DNA of 32,036 bases from Verrucolacustris sp044348085 (GTDB lineage: Bacteria; Verrucomicrobiota; Verrucomicrobiia; Methylacidiphilales; Verrucolacustridaceae). Position 1 is the stretch's first letter, and the number at the start of each line of letters is the position of its first letter. The notes beneath the pieces are model-generated. The model worked only from the letters and a program-made list of their open reading frames with translations. It had not been told where the DNA came from and did no database searches. Location: positions 1 to 32,036 of the forward strand of contig JBIKTM010000021.1 of NCBI GenBank assembly GCA_044348085.1, in the 5' to 3' direction. Below are positions 23,348 through 31,505 of this stretch, in pieces. Both the position numbers and the translations under genes were made by a program.

Positions 23348-23512
23348 ATGACAATTAAATTGATTCGTCTTGCTGTGTTGGGGTTGGTAGTTGGTTTGGC
23401 GTCCGCAACTATGGCTGGTGAAGGCTGTGGTAGCTGTGGAGATGATGATAGTGGTGCAAAAAAGAAAAAGAATTCCGAGACCAACAACCCTACTTCAGGC
23501 AACAAGAAATAA
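23348..23512 (+). CDS. Small exported CxxC peptide (54 aa), unknown function
   Basis: Short open frame ATG-TAA coding 54 residues. Residues 1-23 form a textbook signal peptide (MTIKLIRLAVLGLVVGLASA, cleavage after ATMA), leaving about 31 mature residues: GEGCGSCGDDDSGA, then KKKK and a polar tail. Cys27 and Cys30 make a CxxC pair next to three aspartates. It has a candidate promoter and is followed directly by a strong terminator, so it looks like its own transcription unit. No family is recognised; a metal-, heme- or disulfide-related role is only a guess. No ribosome site is visible. Confidence 0.68.
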   Translation: MTIKLIRLAVLGLVVGLASATMAGEGCGSCGDDDSGAKKKKNSETNNPTSGNKK

Positions 23513-23526
23513 CGTTTCGTAAAATC

Positions 23527-23564
23527 AAAAACCCAGCCCCGATATAATCGAGGCTGGGTTTTTT
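23527..23564. terminator. Bidirectional rho-independent terminator
   Basis: ACCCAGCC (23531-23538) pairs with GGCTGGGT (23552-23559), extended by CGAT/ATCG around an ATA loop with one mismatch. Six T follow on the plus strand and five A precede it, so it can also serve the converging cyclophilin gene. Confidence 0.88.
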
Positions 23565-23579
23565 GTTTTGAGGCAGTGA

Positions 23580-24203
23580 CTAGTTTTTCGGACGACCCAG
23601 CTTGGCTTTCATCGTGACGGGAGTTTTGGGGTTATCCCTAGGGTCTCTTGGTTTGGCGACAATCTTGTCGGCCACGTCCATACCTTCGATGACTTCACCG
23701 AAAGCGGAGTACTGACCGTCAAGGAAGGCGGTTTCTGTGACGCAGATAAAGAACTGGCTGCCGCTGGAATTTCTCTGCGGGTTGACTTCGTCCCCAGTGC
23801 GAGCGGCGGAGACAGTGCCCCGTTTGTGCTTGTTTTTGATTTCCGCAGGAACGGTATAGCCAGGGCCACCTGTTCCGTGGGAGGCGCGATCATCGGCATT
23901 TTTGCTCTTGGGATCGCCGCCTTGGATCATGAAACCGGGAATCACGCGGTGAAATGTGGTACCATCATAATAACCCTCTTTCACAAGTTTTTTAAAGTTT
24001 TCGGCATGCTTCGGGCAATTCACCAAGTCGAGTTTGATGACGATCACGCCGTCGTCTGTGGTGAGGGTAATGATATCTTCTTCAATGAGGGTAGGTTTCA
24101 TGTCGTTGGATTCCTTTGGGGTGGGGGTGGTGGTTTCCGCCGCATGTGCGGCAAAAGTGAGGAGAAGAGAGGTGAGAAAAGTGGATAAGGTTTGTTTAAG
24201 CAT
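23580..24203 (-). CDS. Exported cyclophilin-type peptidyl-prolyl isomerase
   Basis: Catalyses cis-trans isomerisation of proline bonds, here probably in the periplasm because residues 1-22 form a signal peptide (LTSLLLTFAAHAA, cleavage before ETT). The 207-residue protein contains the cyclophilin core with FHRVIPGFMIQGGD (catalytic Arg86), GTVSAAR and SGSQFFIC. The ATG overlaps the end of the upstream ygfZ-like gene by 8 bases, implying translational coupling. A shared terminator at 23527-23564 lies just past the stop. Confidence 0.93.
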   Translation of the reverse strand: MLKQTLSTFLTSLLLTFAAHAAETTTPTPKESNDMKPTLIEEDIITLTTDDGVIVIKLDLVNCPKHAENFKKLVKEGYYDGTTFHRVIPGFMIQGGDPKSKNADDRASHGTGGPGYTVPAEIKNKHKRGTVSAARTGDEVNPQRNSSGSQFFICVTETAFLDGQYSAFGEVIEGMDVADKIVAKPRDPRDNPKTPVTMKAKLGRPKN

Positions 24204-25065
24204 GACGAAGGATGGTCCAAGATGCCCCTTCGGCCAATACTGAATTTCCGACTATTGCATAGTCACGTTTGATCATGGCTAGGGCTACCGCCCCCGGTAA
24301 GTTGACATCCGAGGCTAGGCTGCTCATTTTTCCCACAACGATTCCGTCCGAGGTTATGCATTCTCCCAATTGTTTAGGCGCGGTATCGCTCGTACCCAGG
24401 ACACAGAGGTGGCGATTGACGTGGCCGACGCTTCGGAGGCGGGACATAACCTCTTGGCCGATGTAGCAACCTTTGGTGGAGCTGATGGCGTCGGATTCGA
24501 ACCCGGCTTCGGGAGGAAGGGTGTCGGGTCCGACATCCACTCCCCAAAGAGGAAGACCACGACTGATGCGGAGGAGTTCCCAATTTGAGTGTGGAGAGGA
24601 GTTGGGGCGCCAAGTGGACGTTGTGGGAATCCAAATATCGAGTCCTGGCTCGCGAAAGCGGGAGCATAGAAAAAAGAGGGCATCTTTTGGGGTATCGGAG
24701 GGCGGGGATGAGAGGGCTGGGAAGTGGGCGAGGGTGTAGGAGGAGGAGATGTCTTCAAGGATGACATCATCTGCGACGATGAATTTTTCGATTCGGGACC
24801 GGATTGATTCACGAAGCGAGAAGTCGGTTTCGATGAAGAGGGAGTCGGGTGTAGCGGCAATGTGGAGATCAGCCTCGAGTCGGCCTTTTGAGGAGGTGAT
24901 GGCAGATCGGGCGGCATGGCCTGGAGGGAGTTTCTTTATGTCTTGAGTGACTTGGCCGTTGACGAAGCGAAGGCGATCGGCACCAGTCAGGCGGAGGAGG
25001 GTGCGGGGTCCGGGCATCCAAGAGGAGGATGGAGATTTGATCTTTTGGAGGAGCTCGGGATTCAT
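24196..25065 (-). CDS. ygfZ: YgfZ/GcvT-like folate-binding protein
   Basis: Members of this family bind tetrahydrofolate and help maintain certain Fe-S enzymes. The diagnostic motif KGCYIGQE is present (Cys200 numbered from the ATG at 25065), and the N-terminal region RLTGADRLRFVNGQVTQDI is typical. About 289 residues. An in-frame ATG at 25092 is an alternative, but it would overlap the divergent tadA start. It is followed by the cyclophilin gene with an 8-base overlap. An Fe-S link fits the suf operon 14 kb away, but that is only thematic. Confidence 0.88.
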   Translation of the reverse strand: MNPELLQKIKSPSSSWMPGPRTLLRLTGADRLRFVNGQVTQDIKKLPPGHAARSAITSSKGRLEADLHIAATPDSLFIETDFSLRESIRSRIEKFIVADDVILEDISSSYTLAHFPALSSPPSDTPKDALFFLCSRFREPGLDIWIPTTSTWRPNSSPHSNWELLRISRGLPLWGVDVGPDTLPPEAGFESDAISSTKGCYIGQEVMSRLRSVGHVNRHLCVLGTSDTAPKQLGECITSDGIVVGKMSSLASDVNLPGAVALAMIKRDYAIVGNSVLAEGASWTILRHA

Positions 25066-25077
25066 CAGAGTGGAGGG

Positions 25078-25548
25078 GTGACAGATGAACATTTCATGGA
25101 TGAGGCTTTACGCCAAGCACGGAAGGCGGCCGCCAAGGGGGAGGTTCCGGTTGGAGCCGTATTGGTGGTGAATGGCTCGGTTCTTACCAAAGCGCATAAT
25201 CAAGTGGAAGAGTTGAAGGATGCGACGGCACATGCGGAGATGCTGGTGGTGACAGCAGCAGCGGGGGAGATAGGGGATTGGCGTCTGAACGAGGCGACGG
25301 TTTATGTGACCAAAGAGCCGTGTCCGATGTGTGCGGGGGCAATTGTTTTATCGAGGGTGAAAAGAGTTGTTTATGGGGTGTCGGACCCCAAGGGGGGTGC
25401 GGCTGGTGGCGCGCTCAATTTGCTTCAGTTTGAGGGGTTGAATCACAAATGTGAGATACGGAGTGGGGTGAAGGCGGAGGAGTGTCGGGATCTGCTAAGG
25501 GATTTTTTTCAAAAACAGAGAGTGGCTCAGGATGTCGGAGGAAAATAA
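25078..25548 (+). CDS. tadA: tRNA-specific adenosine deaminase TadA
   Basis: Zinc enzyme that deaminates adenosine 34 of tRNA-Arg to inosine. Motifs numbered from the GTG at 25078 (156 aa): zinc and proton-shuttle HAE (His52, Glu54) and PCPMCAGAI (Cys82, Cys85), plus GEVPVGAVLV near the N-terminus. The GTG start gives the family-like beginning TDEHFMDEALRQA; the ATG at 25096 is an alternative, with GGAGGGG 18 bases before it. It starts 12 bases from the divergent ygfZ gene. Its end overlaps the next gene by 17 bases. Confidence 0.92.
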   Translation: MTDEHFMDEALRQARKAAAKGEVPVGAVLVVNGSVLTKAHNQVEELKDATAHAEMLVVTAAAGEIGDWRLNEATVYVTKEPCPMCAGAIVLSRVKRVVYGVSDPKGGAAGGALNLLQFEGLNHKCEIRSGVKAEECRDLLRDFFQKQRVAQDVGGK

Positions 25549-26281
25549 AACATCAGGTCGGTGGCCCTTGGGGCCTGGGGTGGAGATTGTGAAGGAGGGG
25601 CCTGCGGGTCTTTATGCACTGAGTAAACCGAGCGGGGTTCGGTCGCAACCCAAAGAGGGTGGGAAAGATGCCCAAGCGCTTTTTACGAGTAGCTACTCGT
25701 TAAGGGATGAGGCGTATCACATTCCTCCAGACAAGGGTGGGGGCAAGGTGTGGCTTTTGCATCGATTGGATGGAGGGACATCTGGGGTTATTTTGGTGGC
25801 CAATGAGGAGCAGACAGCAGCTGAGGTGAAGTATGCGTTTGCACAGCATCAGGTGAGAAAGAAGTATGTGGCGGTAGTTTTCGGATGGCCTGAGAGGGTG
25901 AACGCGGTGTGGAAGGATCGGATTGAGGTGGTGAAGGACAGAGGGAGAGTTCGGGCGCGTCCCGGGAACGGTTCTTGGGCTGAGGCGGTGATGAAGGAAA
26001 GGGGCAGGGGTAAAGGAGTAGCGGGAGCGATGAGTCTATTGGAGTTGGAACCGAAGACGGGGAGAACGCACCAACTCCGGATTCAGTGCTCGCAAAGAAA
26101 TTTGCCGATTGTGGGGGATCGGACGTATGGGGATTTTGAAAAGAACCGGGTCTTCACAAAAAGCACGGGGCAGCAGGGGATGTTTTTGCATGCGGAACGG
26201 GTCAAAGTGCCCTTCCGTGGAAACGATTGGGAGGCGAGTGTGGCTGTGCCAGAGGGATTTAGGGATCTATTACGCAAATAG
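25532..26281 (+). CDS. RluA-family pseudouridine synthase
   Basis: Isomerises uridine to pseudouridine in rRNA or tRNA. The 249-residue protein carries the catalytic motif HRLDGGTSG (Asp80), the RKKYVAVV strand, and TGRTHQLRIQ with VGDRTYG, all typical of RluA/RluC/TruC-type enzymes. No S4 domain is present, as in RluA or TruC. It overlaps tadA by 17 bases, so two RNA-modification genes form an operon. The target site cannot be told. Confidence 0.92.
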   Translation: MSEENKTSGRWPLGPGVEIVKEGPAGLYALSKPSGVRSQPKEGGKDAQALFTSSYSLRDEAYHIPPDKGGGKVWLLHRLDGGTSGVILVANEEQTAAEVKYAFAQHQVRKKYVAVVFGWPERVNAVWKDRIEVVKDRGRVRARPGNGSWAEAVMKERGRGKGVAGAMSLLELEPKTGRTHQLRIQCSQRNLPIVGDRTYGDFEKNRVFTKSTGQQGMFLHAERVKVPFRGNDWEASVAVPEGFRDLLRK

Positions 26282-26342
26282 AAGAACTGTTCAATTTCTA
26301 CCCCATAGAATATATTTCGTTTGGTGCTAATTTAAATTTAAT
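26282..26342 (+). promoter_or_regulatory. AT-rich leader before the secreted amylase gene
   Basis: The 61-base gap is far more AT-rich than the flanking genes and contains the inverted repeat TTCTA-CCCCA-TAGAA (26296-26310). No ribosome site precedes the ATG at 26343. It probably holds the promoter of the GH13 gene, but no clear -35/-10 pair could be chosen. Confidence 0.3.
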
Positions 26343-29300
26343 ATGTTCCATTTTAAATACTTAAGTAAATCTTTTCGGCTAATTTTACTTTTGGCTTTGG
26401 CTTGTATTGGAGACAAAACATTGTGCTTTGGCGAGGGGGAACCATTAGGAGCGATCATCAACAAAAGCGGAACCAATGTGACGGGAGTCACCTTCCGGGT
26501 CTGGGCGCCGAATGCCACCAATGTCGTGGTGCGTGGGCAGTTCAACAACTGGGCGGACCTTCCCATGACCAAAGATGGGGCCACGGGTTATTGGACGGCC
26601 ACCAACTCGGCCGCACGGCCCGGGCAGGAGTACAAATATTTTCTGCGTTGGCCCGGAAATAGCACGGGAACCTGGAAACAGGATCCCCGGGCGGTGTGGG
26701 TGCGGAACGGCAACACGGTGATTTACGACCACAGCGCTTTCGATTGGGGGACAAACTACAGCCGGCCCACGATTCCGGCTGAACGGCAGGTCCAGTATGA
26801 GATGCACATCGGAAGTTTTTACGACCCGAATCCGAACGACAACCGGCCGGGCACGTTTGAAAATGCCATCCAACGGCTCGACTATTTGCAACGGTTGGGA
26901 GTGAACGTGATTGCACTGATGCCGGTCAACGAGTTCGGGGCAGATTACAGCTGGGGCTACAACCCGGAGCATTTGTACGCCATTGAGTCGGCCTACGGCG
27001 GGCCCGACGGGTTAAAAGGGTTTGTCAAAGCGGCCCACGGGCGCGGCATGAAAGTGCAGCTCGATGTGGTCCATAACCATTGGAATCCGCCGGGTGACGG
27101 AGTCTGGGATTTTGATGGGCCCGCCAACCTTTATTTTTACACCGACGGACGCGGCTGGACGCCTTGGGGTTCCCGGCCGGATTATGACAAGGCCGAAGTA
27201 CGCCGTTACATCCAGGATAACATCAAACTTCTTTTGGATGAGTTCCGGGTGGACGGATTCCGGTGGGATTCGCCCCAAAATATCCTGGGTTACGACACGA
27301 CGCAGAGAGGGGCCAACCCCGACACGGTCCTGACCAACGGGAAAAGCATGATGATGACGATCAACCGGATGATTCATGAGGAGTATCCAAATCGGTGGAG
27401 CATCGCGGAGGATGCGGATCTCCTGACCGTGCGACCGGACGGCAGCAATTACCCCTCGGGATCCTTTTGGGACCTACTGCGGGTGGACAATGCCGCGGAC
27501 AGCTTTGACGGACATTGGCAGACCAGTTTTCACAACACGATCACGCCGGAAATTGCCAGGACCAACCCGACGGTGGGATGGATTCAAGGTAAAGTGACGG
27601 ACTGGTCGGAGCCACCGGGCTACCGGGTGATTTTCACGGACAACCACGACAAGTCGGGCATCTTGAACGGGGAAACGCGTTTGGCCAACCGGATGGTGCC
27701 AGCCGATCCCACCGGGAAAGTGGCAAGGAAGAAGACGCTGTTAAATGCCGTGCTGACGTTGACGGCGCCGGGAACACCCATGCTGTGGATGGGGCAGGAG
27801 TTTCACGCCACCGGACCGTTCCGCGATTCGGTGCGGATGGGCTGGCGGGAAGCTTCCGCCCAGCATCGGATTTTCCGGGCGCACCGGGATTTGATCGATC
27901 TGCGTGAACAGCTGCCCGCGCTCCAGAATTCCAATCTGGATGCCGCGGCCGGTTTCGTGAATGAGGACCTGGATTTAATGGCCTACTGGCGTCTGGGCGC
28001 CACCAATGAAGAGAATCTGGTGGTTCTTTTTAATTTCTCCGCCTCGGACCGAACCATTCAGTGCCCCGTGCCCACCATCGGCACCTGGCATGTGCAGTTC
28101 AACTCCGATTGGGGGGTGTACGGATCCGATTTCGGCAACGTGGGGCCGACCAACAACACGGTCACGGCCTCCTTCGTGGAATCTTCGGTACGCGCGAATG
28201 TGCCGGTGGCGGCCCACAGTGTGGTGGTTTTGGCGCGCACCGCCGCTCCGTCGGCGCGCCTGACCGCGGATGCCAACGGCAACGGGCTGGCCGACGGATG
28301 GGAGGATTTGACGGGCATCACCAATCCGGCGGGGGATGCCGACGGAGACGGAATTTCCAACCTGCGGGAGTACGAGCTGGGGTTCGACCCCAACGAGGCG
28401 GATCCAACCACGGTGGCGGGACAGTTCAATGGTTGGGATCCGGCCGGGGCGGTGATGAAGGCGACGGCCACCGCCAACGTGCTTCACTATCTTTATGTGA
28501 CGGAAGAGGCCGCCCCGGCACAGCCTTTTAAGTTTCTCTGGGTGGGGGAGTGGCACGGGGCGTCGGCGACGGCGGGAGTGGCCGCGGCGCCCGGCAGTGA
28601 CATCACCTATAACGCACCGCAACGGGGCTACACCTACTTTACCTTCAACATCGTGACCAAGGCCTACACCGTGGCGACGTTTACGCCCACCAACCCCGTA
28701 GACGCCGACTCCGACGGCATGGATGACCGCTGGGAAGCTTGGCACGGTCAGACCTCTCCAACGGCGAATCCGGACAACGATGCCTACTCCAATCTGCAGG
28801 AGTTCCAGCGGGGAAGTCATCCGACGGTCTGGAATCGACCGAATCTCGGAATGGCCGGCTTGAATGGAAACTGGACCGCCAATGCGAATCCGCTGGTTTA
28901 CTTTTGGCACAATGACTGGCATCTCGATCTTCCCTTCCGTAACGGTACCTCCACGCAAATTAAATTCACGGGAACCGACGGTGGCAACACGACTTGGTGG
29001 GGCGATGCTCAGCCGGATGGGGTGGGAGATACGGATGGTGGCGCGCCCAATATCAACATCAACTTTGTCGATGGCAACGGCATCTATCGCTTCCAATTCA
29101 ACGAAGCGTCCTCTGCTTACCAGGTTAATTACGACCCCACGGATGCGAATGCGGACGGTGTGCAGGATGCCTGGGTCGCTTATCACGGCCTGACCGGAGC
29201 AAACGCCGCTGCCACGGCGGATCCGGACGGGGACGGGATCAGCAATCTGGCGGAGTTCCGTCGCCTGAGCAGCCCGAGTGTGGTGAATCGAATGTCGGTG

Positions 29301-29987
29301 GTCGGGAATCGCATTCCGCTGGCTTGGTCCCCAGACGACGCGGCGCTGCGCATGACCTGGTCCGATGCCCGACAACGTTGGGAGTGGACGGGTAATTTCA
29401 CGGCAGAGGCGTTGGCTTTCAAATTTGCCAGTGGGCCGGGTTGGGACGGTCTGGAATACGGGACCGGGGCTGGGGTGGCGGCCAACACCGCGTCGACCGC
29501 CGGCACCAGCGATCTTTCCGCCAATCTCGTGGCTGGGCGGTATCGCTTTGCTTTCAGCGAAATCGACGGTGCCTACACCGTTCAGGGCTTCCCGGTTTCG
29601 GCAGAGTGGCGGGAGGTGAATGGTCTACCGTCGGCAGGGGCGTGGACCGACGACACGGACAGGGATGGCATGGCGGATCTCCTCGAATACGCCTTGGGAG
29701 GAGGCCCCACCAACAACGCGGATGGGAGAACTTTGCAGACGATGGCGAATATCAACTCCGGCGGAACGAATCGTCTCGTGCTGCAGTGGTTGCAACGTAC
29801 GGACGGGGGCACTTCCTTGGCGATTGTCCCAGAGGTCACGACAGATCTGGCGGGAAGTTGGAGTCCACTGACTTCCTTCAATGCGGCCAATACGAGTGGA
29901 GTGCCTGCCAATCACATCCGAAAAGAAGTTTCCGTCCCCATAGACGGATCGAAAAAATTCTTACGACTCAGGGTTAGCGGTCCATAA
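26343..29987 (+). CDS. Secreted GH13 alpha-glucan enzyme with repeated C-terminal modules
   Basis: A 1214-residue exported glycoside hydrolase acting on starch- or glycogen-like glucans. Order: signal peptide (1 to about 30), CBM48-type N-terminal domain (about 45-150, with VRGQFNNWADLPM), GH13 barrel, domain C (about 530-640), then three rounds of an Asp-rich calcium-type repeat (DADGDGISNLREYELG and relatives) each followed by a beta-sandwich module (VAGQFNGW...), and a terminal domain ending FLRLRV. The four GH13 regions are intact: DVVHNH (241-246), nucleophile Asp309, acid/base Glu356 and Asp436 in TDNHD. The CBM48-barrel layout and IAED motif resemble branching enzymes more than classic amylases, so amylase or branching activity is open. 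The coding strand is rich in C, unlike neighbours. Confidence 0.88.
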   Translation: MFHFKYLSKSFRLILLLALACIGDKTLCFGEGEPLGAIINKSGTNVTGVTFRVWAPNATNVVVRGQFNNWADLPMTKDGATGYWTATNSAARPGQEYKYFLRWPGNSTGTWKQDPRAVWVRNGNTVIYDHSAFDWGTNYSRPTIPAERQVQYEMHIGSFYDPNPNDNRPGTFENAIQRLDYLQRLGVNVIALMPVNEFGADYSWGYNPEHLYAIESAYGGPDGLKGFVKAAHGRGMKVQLDVVHNHWNPPGDGVWDFDGPANLYFYTDGRGWTPWGSRPDYDKAEVRRYIQDNIKLLLDEFRVDGFRWDSPQNILGYDTTQRGANPDTVLTNGKSMMMTINRMIHEEYPNRWSIAEDADLLTVRPDGSNYPSGSFWDLLRVDNAADSFDGHWQTSFHNTITPEIARTNPTVGWIQGKVTDWSEPPGYRVIFTDNHDKSGILNGETRLANRMVPADPTGKVARKKTLLNAVLTLTAPGTPMLWMGQEFHATGPFRDSVRMGWREASAQHRIFRAHRDLIDLREQLPALQNSNLDAAAGFVNEDLDLMAYWRLGATNEENLVVLFNFSASDRTIQCPVPTIGTWHVQFNSDWGVYGSDFGNVGPTNNTVTASFVESSVRANVPVAAHSVVVLARTAAPSARLTADANGNGLADGWEDLTGITNPAGDADGDGISNLREYELGFDPNEADPTTVAGQFNGWDPAGAVMKATATANVLHYLYVTEEAAPAQPFKFLWVGEWHGASATAGVAAAPGSDITYNAPQRGYTYFTFNIVTKAYTVATFTPTNPVDADSDGMDDRWEAWHGQTSPTANPDNDAYSNLQEFQRGSHPTVWNRPNLGMAGLNGNWTANANPLVYFWHNDWHLDLPFRNGTSTQIKFTGTDGGNTTWWGDAQPDGVGDTDGGAPNININFVDGNGIYRFQFNEASSAYQVNYDPTDANADGVQDAWVAYHGLTGANAAATADPDGDGISNLAEFRRLSSPSVVNRMSVVGNRIPLAWSPDDAALRMTWSDARQRWEWTGNFTAEALAFKFASGPGWDGLEYGTGAGVAANTASTAGTSDLSANLVAGRYRFAFSEIDGAYTVQGFPVSAEWREVNGLPSAGAWTDDTDRDGMADLLEYALGGGPTNNADGRTLQTMANINSGGTNRLVLQWLQRTDGGTSLAIVPEVTTDLAGSWSPLTSFNAANTSGVPANHIRKEVSVPIDGSKKFLRLRVSGP

Positions 29988-30034
29988 TGCTCTGCGCTTG
30001 TTTTGGCGTCGGATTTCTTGGAGGCTGATGGATT

Positions 30035-30850
30035 ATGGTCGACACAAGCAACCGTGCCCTGAAGTTGGCGGCCTTGCTGTCTAGTATCACCCTCTTGTTC
30101 GCAGGGGTCTTAGGATGGAACGGAGTGCTGCCGCCGACCGGCATCTTGGCCTTGGCGGCGCTGGCCACCGGGGGATTCGTGGCCGTAGCGCTGAAAGATC
30201 GGTGGAAGAAAATCCGCTGGGGAGGAGGGGAGATTGAAATGAAAGTTGGAGCAGGGCAAAACTGGTTGAGGCGGTTGTACCATTGGACAATTCACTGGGC
30301 GTCGACACCTCAAGCTGTCCCAGCTTTAGTCGCTATTGCCTTTATTGAATCCAGCTTTTTTCCAATTCCACCCGACGTTCTGCTTTTAGCCCTTTGCTTT
30401 GCCCATCCTAAGAGGTGGGCTCATTTTGCCTTTTGGTGCACGGTGGGTTCCGTGGCTGGAGGGGTATTTGGGTGGTGGATTGGGCATGCTTTGTGGGGTG
30501 CGGTGGCCCCCTGGTTTTTTGCTCATGTTCCTGGGTTCACCCTTGAGACTTTCCAAAAAGTGGAGGGATTTTACCAGCAGAACGCCTTTCTTTTCATTCT
30601 TACGGCAGCGTTTACGCCCATTCCCTATAAGGTCTTTACGGTGGCTTCGGGTGTCTTTGCTGTTCCGATTTCGACTTTAGTTGCAGCTTCGATTTTAGGC
30701 AGGGCCGGACGGTTCTTTATGGTGGCGGCGGTGATTCGCCTAGGGGGAGCCAAGCTGAAGCCTCATATTGAAAAGTATTTGGAGGTGGCGGTTACCCTTT
30801 TATTCCTTCTGGGAGTAGGGGGGTTCATGGCAATTAAGTGGCTGAAATAG
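30035..30850 (+). CDS. YqaA/DedA-like (VTT-domain) membrane protein
   Basis: A 271-residue inner-membrane protein of the YqaA branch of the DedA/VTT superfamily, some of whose members move lipids or affect membrane potential. The core from about residue 69 has WASTPQAV, then AFIESSFFPIPPDVLLLAL and FTPIPYKVFTVASG, with re-entrant-loop prolines typical of the fold. The first 68 residues add two extra membrane helices and are not part of the usual family. Two in-frame ATG codons have good ribosome sites: 30035 (GGAGG, 10 bases before) and 30239 (a GGAGGAGGGGAG run, ending 6 bases before), which would give 203 residues. The product may exist in two forms. Confidence 0.82.
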   Translation: MVDTSNRALKLAALLSSITLLFAGVLGWNGVLPPTGILALAALATGGFVAVALKDRWKKIRWGGGEIEMKVGAGQNWLRRLYHWTIHWASTPQAVPALVAIAFIESSFFPIPPDVLLLALCFAHPKRWAHFAFWCTVGSVAGGVFGWWIGHALWGAVAPWFFAHVPGFTLETFQKVEGFYQQNAFLFILTAAFTPIPYKVFTVASGVFAVPISTLVAASILGRAGRFFMVAAVIRLGGAKLKPHIEKYLEVAVTLLFLLGVGGFMAIKWLK

Positions 30851-30923
30851 CCGAAAAAAGTTTGAACGTTTTGGCTCTTACCCTGTCTATTACTACAGAT
30901 CGTTTACATCTCCTAGTGTTTGG

Positions 30924-30962
30924 CAAGAAGCGTGGGTTTGATCACCCACGCTTCTTGTTTTT
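30924..30962 (+). terminator. Strong rho-independent terminator
   Basis: A perfect 14-bp stem, CAAGAAGCGTGGGT (30924-30937) with ACCCACGCTTCTTG (30944-30957), encloses a TTGATC loop and is followed by five T. It ends the YqaA-like gene, 73 bases after its stop. Confidence 0.93.
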
Positions 30963-31068
30963 GCAGGCAACTGGCAATGAAGAACTTATGTAATTAGAAA
31001 TATTAATACATATAGAAACTTAATTATTGTATTATTTTAGCGAATCGAACATTGTTTCAGCTCCTAGC
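30963..31068 (+). other. AT-rich promoter region before the small unknown gene
   Basis: Very AT-rich for this window (for example AATATTAATACATATAG around 30998). It probably carries the promoter of the next gene. A TTG-started extension of that gene reaches 31027 but is not convincing. No RNA gene is seen. Confidence 0.35.
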
Positions 31069-31431
31069 ATGATTTCGAAGATTCATCATCATCATGTCGG
31101 TATGCATGCGACTCGCATTTCTGAAGATTTACAGAGAGAGATTTGGGGTTTTGCGCAAGCGGTCATCGATGAGGAGAAGCAAGGTTGCGCTGATAATCGA
31201 ATGAATTACTGGAAAAGCAGGCTTACTCTCTCTGTCGAACACGCCAAAGCCAAGGGAATGGATGCTAGCGAAATAGCCCATCAGTGTGTCTTGACCTTGT
31301 GCAGATCACGGGGATCAAAGGCACTTCCGAACCAATCCCTTTCCAGAATTGAGAGCTATCTCCAAACTCAAGGGGTGCCGGCCAAGTTGCAAGACCCGAT
31401 CACTGGCTCGATTCGGTCTGGTTCACGCTAG
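31069..31431 (+). CDS. Small hypothetical protein with His cluster
   Basis: A 120-residue protein of no recognised family. It begins MISKIHHHHVGMHATRISED, with a natural four-histidine run, followed by helical sequence (REIWGFAQAVIDEEKQG, RLTLSVEHAKAKGMDASEIAHQC) and a basic tail. Three cysteines are present. There is no signal peptide. It is isolated between a terminator and an ABC-transporter gene, so it is probably transcribed alone. The start is uncertain (ATG 31069, or ATG 31102 after the His run). Confidence 0.5.
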   Translation: MISKIHHHHVGMHATRISEDLQREIWGFAQAVIDEEKQGCADNRMNYWKSRLTLSVEHAKAKGMDASEIAHQCVLTLCRSRGSKALPNQSLSRIESYLQTQGVPAKLQDPITGSIRSGSR

Positions 31432-31452
31432 TTATCTGCATTTCGTATAGAC

Positions 31453-31486
31453 CTCGGGCTGCTGTTGCTTGACCGAGCGTTTTTTT
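31453..31486 (+). terminator. Possible weak terminator
   Basis: CTCGG (31453-31457) can pair with CCGAG (31473-31477) across a 15-base loop and is followed by a run of seven T (31480-31486). The stem is short, so this is a weak candidate for the end of the small gene. Confidence 0.35.
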
Positions 31487-31505
31487 CCCCTCAGAGTAAG
31501 GATCT

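Noticed and set aside
27975..29375. 466-residue minus-strand open frame opposite the GH13 gene
   Set aside because: Repetitive Arg/Gly/His content and exact overlap with the modular repeats mark it as a shadow.
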